NCBI GenBank assembly: GCA_038501195.1
Contig: JBBPUQ010000008.1
Coordinates: 1,468,001 to 1,532,000, forward strand
DNA: 64,000 nt
Direction of reading: 5' to 3'
Source: Nemania diffusa
Lineage: Eukaryota; Ascomycota; Sordariomycetes; Xylariales; Xylariaceae
Part shown: positions 35,341-46,963 of the stretch, in pieces
How positions within the stretch are numbered: position 1 is the stretch's first letter
How the letters are laid out: each line of letters starts with the position of its first letter
The notes under the pieces: generated by a model
Database searches by the model: none
Seen by the model: only the letters and a program-made list of their open reading frames with translations
What the model was told of the DNA's origin: nothing
Made by a program: the position numbers and the translations under genes

Positions 35341-38300
35341 GCAGTATAAATACTCGTTTTTGTTCTCGAATTTGCCCAAGACGCCTAGGCACCCCAATTT
35401 CGGGCCTGATTTGCACTAGCATAGCGACAACTTCCTGCGACTCACAAACTATCCCCTCTACACCTACCTCGTCTCAGCGACAAAGCGTTCTATGGAAGTC
35501 CTAATTACGCTCCGTAGAGTGTACGACACACGCACGGATCAGGACAGGTGCGCTCGACATCCTGGAACAGGCCTTTTCAATGCCCCAAGAGGGCACAGTG
35601 GCGTTCAAGAAAGATAGGCCCCACCATATCAGCATTTCTGACACCGTCTACGTCCGTTCGTACTTGACGACCCAGTTAGTTTTCGGTCATTGTACCTCGG
35701 GTCACTTATGAACTTCAACTTATAGATGGCCACGGGCTGCGCGGAATCTGCGATACTCGGCGGCGACATGGCTTGTCGACTTGCGCGTTTTAGCAAGAGC
35801 CTGCTAAAGTAGCGCAACACCTTGTACTTCTTTTATTTTCTTTGTCTGTACAGTGTGAGTGAGGGGAACCCCGGATAAGAAATAGATACCAATTAAATCG
35901 TATTAGTAGTAGAAGAAATCAAGGTGGACGAAAAGTAACTGCGACAGTATAGTCTGCCCTTGCATATAAGCATGTACCCAATAATCCGCGTGCGGCCTAG
36001 AGTATTGAATTTTACAAGTAAGACTTTAACATGGTACCAAGGCCTCACCAGCTTTATCCGCGAGTAGCAAAAGCAAAGCAAGCTCGTAGCTTGAGCAAAT
36101 GCTACGCTACGTGATAATATCGCGCAGTCGCGCAGCTGAGAGTTGGGGGCTATCTCCTTGTGCCAACTCTCGCTGGCTAGTGCGTGCTGGTGGCGATGAG
36201 TGAGTCCTTTATGTTCTAGGACCTTCCGGGGCTTGATCTAGGATCATGTTAGGATACCTAGCAGAAAAAGCAGTCTCCAGTACAAACTACTGATTTAGCG
36301 ATGTCATGTATATAGGTATGTATTTAAACTGTGCATAGTAACGCCAACCAAATACTTTTCAATGGTGACAGCGCGTTATCAGCACCTGTTTTGGGCCCCA
36401 AAAGGCCGACTAACATGAAAAGTGATAGGTGTGCGCGGTTGCGATATATATATTAGATATAATAGGTAACAAAACAAGAAACAGAAGTACCTGCTCGGTG
36501 TGTTATATATAGTAACGAGAATGACGACAGAGACAATATATAGAAACTCGGCACCAATACGTATATTTACCACGATGACCAAAATAGGCGATGCGTCAAC
36601 TTGCCGAAGATGATTAGGGAATATGTGTTCTATGTATTTGTGCATAAATTAATAGCTTGAGTACTCTATGCCGCGGGCATTCCCGGCAGAAAATTAAGTT
36701 GCCCAGGACGTGTGGGTTTTCTATAGCAGCGAAGTACCTACATACGTCTGCGTTATCATCGGAAACTCGTCAACAACTAGACAATGCTATTTCAAGGTGC
36801 CCAAGTGTTAGAATAGTGCAAATTCATTCTATTCTTCATATTGACTCCATTTCAACTATCGTTGGTGACCTAGACTAGATAGGTAGATAGCCGTGCTTTC
36901 TTAATAGTAATGTCTCCAGGAATGCTGCGCGCCGCTAAGCAAGGTAGGCACTTCGACCTAAAATTAGAGAGCCGATTAACCCCGGAAACACATGCTTGAA
37001 GAATACCACACAAAAGAATACCTACCTAGCGTAGGCGATGATTTAGTGAGTTGCACACTGAGTTAGGAACGGATGTAACGACAAACTCCCCTCTCGCTCT
37101 AAAATATGAGAAAATCCGGATTTGTCCGAGCCATTGAAGCTAAGGCTGTAAGGGGGAAGCCCGCATAGCTAAGACAATGGCTGTCAGACTAGATTAAAGC
37201 GAAATAACCAACACGCACTGAAGCTTCCAAGTGAAAACCTGCCCTGACAGACGTTGGCACCTTTCACCGCCGATGCACGATAGATCAAAAGGGGAGATAG
37301 GCCGAGAGGTATGAGAAGATCAAGGCCGAAAGCAACTAGACGGGCGCATGCAGAAAGTTTAAAATCCAATATACCTCATATGTACCTATCGAAGCACTAG
37401 GTAAGCTCGGTCTAAACCTGCAAGGGAAACATTAATATTAAATATAAAAGTATAGCATGCACGCGACTCAGAACGTGCATAATAGCAAACCTGAAGCCAT
37501 CTTTCATGGTATTTATTCGTTTAGGTCGTAGCAAACAAGGTGCCATAAAGAGGAGGAGGGAAACGAAACATCCAAGTCGGAGAGTCTTATTGCCGATCAA
37601 GACCAACGAAATACCTAAGTAGACGGTGCTTATCCCGCGTAAAGGCCAACTCACTCAAGCAGCCTATAACTCGCTAATATGTACATAATTATCAAACCGA
37701 AAAATTCCTGTAGTAAGTTGGAAAATCTCGGCATCTCGCGCAGGCAGAATCCAGAGCCGGAGACGACGGACACGATGGCAAACTCATGGATGCTGGGCTA
37801 GTCTGAATAGGTACAAACTCCACGAGGGCGACTTATCATCATCAACATACTTACACTCGCGCACACACACACACACTAGGACAAGACAAGACATAGATAA
37901 AACTGGCGATGATGAGAGTATGTAGATACATGTAATGATAATATTACCTACCTATCTACCTATAGGTATCTAGATGGGATTGAATTGATAAGAGTAGAGA
38001 AGAATGCGTCTTTTCTTTATTCACAACCCCATTAACAGTAAGCAGACGGACATGGTCTAGATAGATAAATAGATACCTAGTAGGTAAGTAGGTAGTATGA
38101 TGGTAGCTATTGCATACATAGTGGTGGTACTTGGTGGTGGTGTAGGTTAGGTATTAGTTAGTAGTAGTAAAGGCAGAGAGAGACAGCAGAGCCATCTTTC
38201 GCAGGGAGGGAGGTACAGAGTAGTATTCTGGATTCTAACTAAGTAGTAGTAGCCTAGACATGGGCTGGCATAGGCAGGACTGGCCTGGCCCAATCAGCAA

Positions 38301-39173
38301 TTCGCTTCCTTCTTGAACTGGACAACTTGGTCGACGAGTCTTAACCTCTTTTTTTTTTCGCCTAGTTCCCTTTTCACCCGCAAAAACGCCCAATCTCGCT
38401 TTTACTACTCTGTACAGTCGTAGTGGTTTCCTGCCAACTCCCATCTACGGGTCAACTTTAACCTACCTGTCTCAATCTTCCCCTCCCTCCCTTGTCTCTT
38501 GTCTCTTTTGCCCCGTCTTCTATCTATCTATCTATCTTCTCGGCAATTAATACGTAACTCTCTTCTCCTCTCTCCACTTCAACTCTACCTAGCGACTTCA
38601 ACTGTCCGAGTTTCTAAAAGTCATTCATTGCCTGTCATCTTGTTTTCTCAGACCGTTGAAACCCCGGTCAGCAACAAGACGCGTCTAGAGAGATACAAAC
38701 TGCCACGATCCAACCATCCTCGCACAATTGCAATTTCCGCCTGGTAAACTACCTTAGGTAAATAACCACTCTTTCCGACCGGGACCTATTTGACTCGGCG
38801 CGCGGTGTACATACAGTACCGTGCCCAGATCAGATCCCACTACCTACCCACGGCTACATTCTACATTACTCTCGCTCTCTCGGTCGCCCCATTTTAAGCG
38901 CCACCTTGTTAACTCTCCTTCTAAGTTCATCAATTTACCTGGGTACTTCACTTCCCTCAACAATCACCATCGTTACTTTTATCATTCTTATGATTCATCA
39001 ACATCTCATCATCAACCACACAACGTAACCCCCAAGTTACGTAGTTTCGCGCACATTCGGTAAACTCTACACTCTAGTCAAGAATTAATTGCCTTTTTCT
39101 TGCCCAGAGCGTACTTGCATATTCCAGCCATTTGTTACATTGCCCATCTACCTTGTCGCCAGTTGTCACAACG
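35341..39173. other. 3.8-kb intergenic DNA and long leader of the sirtuin gene
   Basis: No gene is supported. It holds a CA microsatellite at about 37860-37876 and many TACCTA/TAGGTA words (37945-37975, 38070-38095). A C/T-rich zone at about 38470-38580 (CCCTCCCTCCCTTG, then CTATC repeats) looks like the transcription start region of the sirtuin gene. That would give a leader of roughly 600 bases. Short frames such as 38821-39063 are inside this leader and could act as upstream frames, but none stands out. Confidence 0.5.
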
Positions 39174-41297
39174 ATGAGGGGAGCAAAGCAAGGTGCCGGT
39201 CGCGTCCGCAGACCCTATACTAAGAGAGCCCGTCCCCAACAACAGCAACAACAACAACAATTAGAACAACAGCCACATCAACATCAACGTCAACAACAAC
39301 AACAACAACGACAGCAACAACAGCAGCAGCAGCCACCACACCATTCTGTCCGTGTCACCGAGGTTATCGACGACCAGCAAGTCGGACACCTCCCACTTCC
39401 CCAGCCTATCTATGGCGATGTTTCTGAATTACAAGACCGGGTTAATGACCTGGGAGACTCTTGGGAAACAGAGTCCATTTTTGAAGACATCATTGATGAT
39501 CTCACTCACGACACGTTCCCTCCTGAAGGTAATTATTCTAGCTTTTTATTATTACTGAATGTTCTGTTTCTTCTTTTTCCTCTTATTGTTTTTATTACTC
39601 CTACTTCTATTCTATCATGTGCATTTAAATGCCTTGTCGACTAGCTCCGCACTCGTGGAATTAAATCGAATTGAAATGGAATTGAATTTTAAGTTTAAAC
39701 GCAATCGACATAGGCCTAGACTGCCTAAACTAGTTGGAGCGATGGTTTTTGTGGTGTCGGGTCGGGACGGACAGACAGGCAGACAGACAGACGGACAGAC
39801 AGACAGACAGGGACCAAGTGCTAACTCGTTTACAGTTGACGCCTGCACCGCGGAGGAATCAGTCACCTTCCGCCAGCAACTCCGCGCAATTGGCCCTAAT
39901 GACTTTTGCCATTTGCACATAGATTCTGGGGCTATCTCGGCCAAGAAACTGCTCACGGCGTTTGGCATCCGCCCGCCGGACTTTCTCGAGGGCCGTTCTG
40001 ACGACGCGTATCTCGGCCTGCTCACGCTGGCCATGACCCGGGAGCTAACCAAGAGGGCCAAGATCATGACATATAACTCTGTCGACGACGCCGTGCACTT
40101 GCTCAAGAAGTCGCGCAACATCGTGGTCTTGACAGGGGCCGGCATCTCCACGTCGCTCGGCATCCCTGATTTCCGTTCCAAGGAGACAGGGCTCTACTCC
40201 CAGCTGGAGAGGCTGGGCCTGGGCATCAACGATCCCCAGGAAGTCTTCAACATCGACGTGTTCCGTGATGACCCTACCATCTTCTACACGGTAGCCAAGG
40301 ACATCCTCCCGGCCACCAAGGAGTTCTCGCCCACGCATGCCTTCATCGCCATGCTGCAGAACCAGAACAAGCTCCTCACCAACTATTCCCAGAACATCGA
40401 CAATATCGAGGCCAATGCCGGCATCTCGCCGGATAAGCTCGTGCAGTGCCATGGCTCATTCGCCACCGCCAGCTGCCAGCGCTGTGGTCATAGGGTGCGC
40501 GGCGACAGCATCTTCGACGACATCAAGGCCGGCAAGATCCCGCGATGCGGCAAGTGCATCACGGCCCTGCGATCCAGAGGCACGGGGCCACTCAAGCGCA
40601 AGAGGTCGAGCAACAGCGCCGCGGCGAAGAGAGCGCGCCGCAACTTTGAGGGTTTTGACGACGATGACGACGATGACGACGGCGCGTACGACGTGCCCCA
40701 GGCTGGTGTCATGAAACCGGACATCACCTTCTTTGGCGAGCCTCTGCCCGACGAGTTCTCCAAGCGGCTCGTTAAGCACGACCGCAACCTCGTCGACCTC
40801 GTCATCGTCATCGGCACGTCGCTCAAGGTGGCGCCCGTCTCTGAGGTGGTGCCGTTCTTGCCCTCACACATACCGCAGATATACATCTCGCGCACGCCTG
40901 TTAGCCACATCAATTTCGACATCGACCTACTAGGCGACTGCGATGTCATCGTGGCCGAGTTGTGCCGCCGCGCGGGATGGCGACTGGACCACCCCATGGT
41001 GCCGCCAAACCAGCAGGTCAACATCGTGTTAGAGAAGGGTTACAAGAGCCGGCACATCTTCACCCCCGTCGACGATCCGAAACCGGATCTACGGGCCATA
41101 GCACATGCACAATCACAGGAAACCGAGCAACAGCCGGAGCAGCAACAGGTCAAGAAACGTCGCAATCGCAATAGCGCCTCTCGTAAGTCAGAGGGTTTAC
41201 CAATTGCGGCATAATTAACAGCGTGCACCTCTCATCAGAGTCCATATTACGAGCCAAAGTCGCCAAATGCGTACCGCGCAACCCGTATGGGGGTTGA
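39174..41297 (+). CDS. SIR2: Class I sirtuin, Sir2/Hst1-type NAD-dependent protein deacetylase
   Basis: Nuclear histone deacetylase using NAD+; fungal relatives silence heterochromatin and metabolite genes. I start at the ATG at 39174 (CACAACGATGAG), the first ATG in the frame. Exon 1 (39174-39528) encodes a basic start and then a Gln/His-rich tract (about residues 22-60, CAA/CAG repeats). A 307-bp intron (GTAATT...CTAAC...TTTACAG, 39529-39835) follows. Exon 2 has the N-terminal helical region, then [20 protein letters not shown] (GAG at 219-221), [10 protein letters not shown], the catalytic H324 in VQCHGSF, and the zinc cysteines C332, C335, C356 and C359. Then come an eight-Asp run before the [11 protein letters not shown] block and [11 protein letters not shown]. 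At the 3' end a GTAAGT at 41183 with CAG at 41238 (56 bp) gives a stop at 41297 (586 aa, tail ending RNPYGG). Without that splice the frame stops at 41214 (577 aa). I favour splicing because the intron size and signals are typical. Confidence 0.92.
39768..39811 (+). repeat. CAGA/CGGA tandem repeat inside the sirtuin intron
   Basis: About ten CAGA-type units (GACAGACAGGCAGACAGACAG...) lie 25 bases before the 3' splice site of intron 1. It is a simple tetranucleotide repeat, likely to vary in copy number between strains. Confidence 0.8.
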
Positions 41298-44200
41298 CAC
41301 CGCCGGAAGTGGCCTGTCCGTCCGGGCTTGTCTCTATTTTGTATGGTGTTGTACAGAATGGGGGGGGCATCGGTGTTTTATTCATGCCATGGGGGGGCCC
41401 ATGGCCCTGCCGCGTCAGGACAGGGTCCCGAGGTTTCGGCTTTCCTTCTTTTTTTCTTTAACAATTTTGTTTCTTCCATGCTTCTGCTTTCCCGCTGGCT
41501 GGGGGAACGGTGGATCTCCCGCGCGCTCGCTGCACAACGAACGAGTACACACACATCTGAGCGATTGATCCACATTGACTGTTTCGGTGCACCGTGATCC
41601 ATCCCAATCGCGCAGTGACACATGGCCGCGTACGATCGATTGCAGCCCAATCCACAAGCCACGGTCGACGGCTCAAGTTGTGCGGGCAATTACGTGTTTT
41701 TTTTACTCGACGCATCTCATGTACCAAGAAATATGGGGTTTCGGTTTGGACCGAGAGCTTAGTCATTTGCTTATTATTATTTGTTGTTGTTTTTTTTTCT
41801 GAGAAAAGGGACACAAGGAGATGTAATCGGACAGTCATGGAATGTGGGCGAGTTGTCAAATCTCCAGGCGGGTTGCTCTGGTTCTTCGGGGCGTTCTGGG
41901 CGTTCTAGGTTGCCTAGATAAAAATACTAATTGGCTACACTGCCTAATTTAATCAATCAACGTTACCTGAGACAAGAAAGCGGGGCAAAAAACCCCATTC
42001 TATTTATTTATTTATTTATTGTTCCTACTTGTCCTACACCAGCCACTAGACAGAAAATGGGCCAAAACACAGAACACTTACCCCCACCTACCTACTAAAA
42101 TGTGCAAAACAGAGCAAATTAAAGAAAGGAATTATGAGCCACAAAAAAACAAGAACAAGGTCTAGAAAGGGCAGATGACCACCCCGTGTAACCGCATTCT
42201 GAGGACATTCTCTTTTTGGCCCAGACCAAAGATACTTATGTATCGTGCGTAGGACTGACGTGGAAGTAAGTAGATAGATGGCGAGACTCTATGTACAAGA
42301 AGGGTACACGTGCGCCGACTAGGCTTCTGTACTAGCAAATTTGATGCAGAGTAGTTAATCGAGTAGTTAATCAACTTACGAAGGTATCACCTCATCATAT
42401 AATTATCTCCAGACACTCTATCCGCGATCGAGGCTGCAACTAAGTAGCATATGCCAGTCTCAAAGTTGCTTACTAGAATCCCTAACAGGGGTATAATGTT
42501 ATAAAGCAGATAACATGTAAACAGAATCCTAACGTGGTAAAATGCGACGGTTGAAAATTGCAGTCAGAATCCCCGACCACATCAGATCATGTTCATCCAA
42601 CTTGGCGTGTTATTAATTTATTAGGCAAGGGAAATGTGACTTGTTGGCTGACCCATTTTTAATTTTTTCCTTTTTTCTTGCTTTTTTTTTCGGTGACCGG
42701 AATCAAGTACTAAAGGTAATACTCAGAATGTTGCTATTGTTTTTAAAGAGGGGGAGATGGTTACGTGGCGCCTTTAGGTTCCTATATCCTGTTCCCCTCA
42801 CTTATTGTTTGCCAGCCCTAGTTCATCTACATGCTCTATTATACACACTAACTTCAAGCTGTGATGAAGTCTTCGTTACGTCTAATTACAAATAAGAAGA
42901 AAACCACGCGGCATAATTATGCCACACCTAAACGTCCTGATGATTTATCTAAGTATCCGACTGAATGTGTCTTCTGAGACATTAGCTAGTAATCGCAATT
43001 CTTATCAGCAGTTCGGTTACCTTACTCTGTAACGTAATACTTCAAATAGATAACCAATAAATGTCTCCCTGTGGTTAGAAACCTATGTTCAATAATACTG
43101 CCAACACGAATACGAGTGTAATACGCAAAAGCAGCAGCACTACACGCCGTGTAAGGCGAATGTGCCTATTTAGAAGAACAGGAGAAATACTCTACAAGTT
43201 GAATTGATAGCCTAGTTATCCTTTTTGTCTCGATTAACAAAGAAACAGCTCCGAAAAGAAATAAATCATTATATTGCCTACTATTAATTAGCTCCCATAC
43301 GAGTTAGGATTAATATCAAATCTCACGTCACCTCTAAAAGATGCTACAGGACAGGGTACCAAGAGTATAGCATGTTCAAGGTAGAAACCTTCATCGCTTG
43401 CCACTATTACATATCCCGTGACAAACCAGCTACAAGTAGGTTGTCTAACGCCGGCTATAGATTCACTCGAAATCAACTTACATAGTTTAAAGGGTTCTCT
43501 CACGATAACTGCCCAAAAAAGAAGTCCCCTTACTAAAAACTTACGACACCATGTATTGGCTAACCGCCACTAAGCCGCATATAAGAATTAAGTACCAGAG
43601 CTGTGTTAATTCGAAGTAACGTTATCAAAGTGGAGGTTTGCTACTTAATTTATCGTAAAAGAAACGTGAAATTTGCTCGCTTTAAAATATACTGATTGGT
43701 ACCTTACTGTAGCTGCTTGAAGTTTCCTTGTTGTTCGACGCTTACAGAATCACGCCACTCTGCTTCTCTATAAATAGCGATAACTATTACTATGGGCAGA
43801 CAAAGTATACGGGATAATTTAACCTTTAATACTACTCAGGTAGTCCTTAAATCTTTCATACCAATACTTCAACATCTGCGTGCAAATGATATTATGGCTA
43901 CAATTGGTTTTATACCTGAACGAGTGTCTGTACTTCAGATCTTCAGATACCAATAGAAACATTAAAGGTTGCAATCAATGTGGTTTTGCTGACAATCGCT
44001 AGGTGGGGGCCATGTTGTATTCTTGCCTTTGGCCATGGCAAATGCTCTTCTCTGCCCAGAAACCAAGAAAACCTGCAATTCTGCTCAAATTGTAGACATA
44101 TCCCTCACAAACACGGTAGGTAGATGGCCCCCTCATTTTTGACAAGGGCAAGATCGCTTTCGGTACAACGATTCGGTCCCAAAAGGAGTTACTTTCATTA

Positions 44201-46963
44201 CCTTTTAAAGTCGAGACCGTCTCAACGGATCCATTTCAACAAATGGTTAACGGTTGTTGCCTACTAGTGAGGCATTTTTAATGACTTCAATTGAACGGAG
44301 CGCCAAGGCTGGGAGGGCCGCCGGAAGGGAAGAGAAGCAACGACTTAGAGAAACCAAGAAGGCGAAGAGGACAGAGAGCGAGGTTGCGGCCTAGGGAAAT
44401 TGTTATTTTTTTTTTATGATTATAATGCTAGAGTCTATTTACACGACGCGCCACTATTAGTAGGGTGCGATCACTGAAGACGAAGAGTGGCAACACAGTT
44501 CCAAAATAGACAAAGAATCAACTAGATTCTCAACCTCAATATCGCCGCGACGTATTGAAGTCGAGCAGCACTTCGACGCGAAGTGCGAAGAGGCCCGTGC
44601 TCATCGCTCACACCATAAAAAATAAAAGGGAGCTAAATAAACTGTAATAATAGTGACAAGTTCGGTTCCTCAAGTTGTAGCATCGGCCAGAACGAAAGCG
44701 GGGAGTGAACCTTTTCCCATGTTGACAAATTACCTGGTCTATCCAGGTACCTACAAAATGAGCAAAAAAGTAACGAATTCGGAGATAATAATTATGTTGT
44801 AGCGGCGAATCAAATGGCTGGGATCTGATTGCCCATATGCCTGGAATGGGCAAGCAGTCAGTATGGGTAGCCTAATAATCTTGTGATCGCGATAACACAA
44901 CCTGAAGATACGGGCCGTAGCATACATAGGTAATCTCAGCTTGATACCTAGACTCCCTTCTAGGTTAGGTAGCATCCGCAAGCTTTGTCCCCGCAATTCG
45001 TCTTGACATTTACTATGTAGTTATCAGGTATTGCTCAATATCGATAAAAGGTGACATTATTCATACAGTACCTACTTCTGCTATCTTACTTCTACGAGCA
45101 AGGCCGCAAGCGTGTAATTGGCTTGTCATACTCGAGCCCCCTGGCCTGACGGACACCGTTTACAAACCGGTGAGATGCTCGGCTACGAATAGAATATTCC
45201 TATATAGCAAGAAAAATCTATACACGTATATTTTGTATCGGATATGTAGTACACAAACGCCTTGGCTGAGGATAACATACAATGACTCCAAATGGAGAGG
45301 GTTATTTCCAGGTGGGCGTATTTACCTCGGCTCGCTAGGCCACGTGAGCAGACATCAAATCCGTAGGTGATTACTGTACATACTTTCAAGTATGTGGAAG
45401 ACCAAGACGGCAATTGCGGTATACGACCGTGCGTTACCTATGATGTATACGGCGTCTCAACCAGACGAATTATGTGCTATATGTGTCCGAAGGATAAGTA
45501 TACTATTATATCTTTGAGGCATTTACTTAATACGAGGGTTGCCAGTCTAAATCATTGTTGGTTCCACCGGAATCAGGAGCGGGATATTCTGAAGTTGTTA
45601 TTGAGACACCTATGGAGATATTTTTGGTAATGGAGTTCTGGGTGATGGTTATTGTTGTTGCGCAGGAGGGTCGAAACGCTCTTTATCAACTCATTCCTAA
45701 ACTATACATACACATACACGCGCGCGCACACACAAACACACACACCTGCATATAGGCAATGCCTAGTTTATATGTTCTAGTGCCTGTAGGAGGTCTTATA
45801 CGCGGACATAATATCATAATGCTACCCGTGCCCAAGTGATAATTGACATATCTTATTTACATATGTTAGGGTCAATAATTTCTTAGCTAACACCTGGGCT
45901 TTATCTAGGGTTGTCACCATAGTAGGAGTAACACTCATAGCTGGAGATACTGAAGGTCTCACCTTTGACAGCCATTTACGGTGTAATCTTTCTTTCCTAC
46001 TCAGTCCTGTCTAGGATAAATATGCTACCAACTATATGATTAATATTTTATATGCATTTCAAAGAATACTTATCCTATAATATCAAGTTGTCTTTAGCTA
46101 TGCACACATACACATATACCAGTGACTACTCAGCTATATGGGTATTCCTAGTGTGAAATTGCACGTGTTAATAATCGGGTAAAATGTAGCGGCGTGCTCA
46201 GCCTGTGCGACTCCATACCAAAATATTTATAACGATATTACAAAATATCCCAAGTATTATCTCTGGCACTATCCATTAGCACGCGGGATAACGAAGGGTT
46301 GATTATTTGACACGAGTGTTAGCATCCTTAGTTCCTAAGGCCTATTATACTACTTATTTTGCAGGTAAGTTTATCACGGCTGGTGTTTTAACTTAGAGAA
46401 AAAAGTCATGGGTTTTATCAATAGTGGTTACTCACAAGGGGGCTCTGCTAGGTATGAGGATTTGGTAGATAGCTGATTGTTATAAAAAAAGAAAATACGG
46501 CGTGTAGTACAGAACCTCTTACAATGGTGCATGCATGAAGAAATGTACCTAATAATATGCACGTGGCTACTAGCAGAACCAAAGTCTGACAGAAGAAAAT
46601 GTGTTACAAACAGACGTCATTAATATATGCGAATTAAGTGTTTTATGCTATCTACTTTTATTTTACAAACTGCAACCCTTGAGACGCGAATCAACTATCA
46701 TATCGAGGTCTGTGAACAAGCCTGCTTAATAATCGTTCGCTCTAGGCTTCCAGCCAGTTTGGTCTTATCAACCTTCCGGGATCTCACCCATTATCGGATT
46801 GCACGGTGCCTGGAACGAAGAATCAAAAGCCCCCTGAGACGTTTCTGCCCTGGTAGTAACTTTACTATACCCCCTTAACCCTAAACATACTCTCCACATG
46901 TTGCGTTAAACTGCTCTCTCCCACAAAACATCCACAAGGATCCAACTCGACGATGAAAGACTA
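41298..46963. other. 5.7-kb gene-free intergenic DNA
   Basis: No gene is supported on either strand. Open frames are under 140 codons, overlap each other and lack motifs. It has a TTTA tandem at about 42000-42019, T-runs at about 42666 and 44406, and a mixed CA/CG/CAAA purine-pyrimidine repeat at 45706-45746. Composition is normal, so this is not a RIP block. Small RNA genes could be present but I see no tRNA-like or snoRNA-like signature. Confidence 0.5.
45706..45746. repeat. Alternating purine-pyrimidine CA/CG microsatellite
   Basis: ACATACACATACACGCGCGC continues into CACACACAAACACACACACC. It is a simple repeat; the CGCGCG core could favour Z-DNA. No function inferred. Confidence 0.75.

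Noticed and set aside
41287..41597. Frames downstream of the sirtuin gene
   Set aside because: They are G-run and T-run translations that would need a 39-bp intron to join the sirtuin; more likely 3' UTR.
45706..45746. CA/CG repeat considered as a telomere-like or regulatory repeat
   Set aside because: It lacks TTAGGG units and is an ordinary microsatellite.
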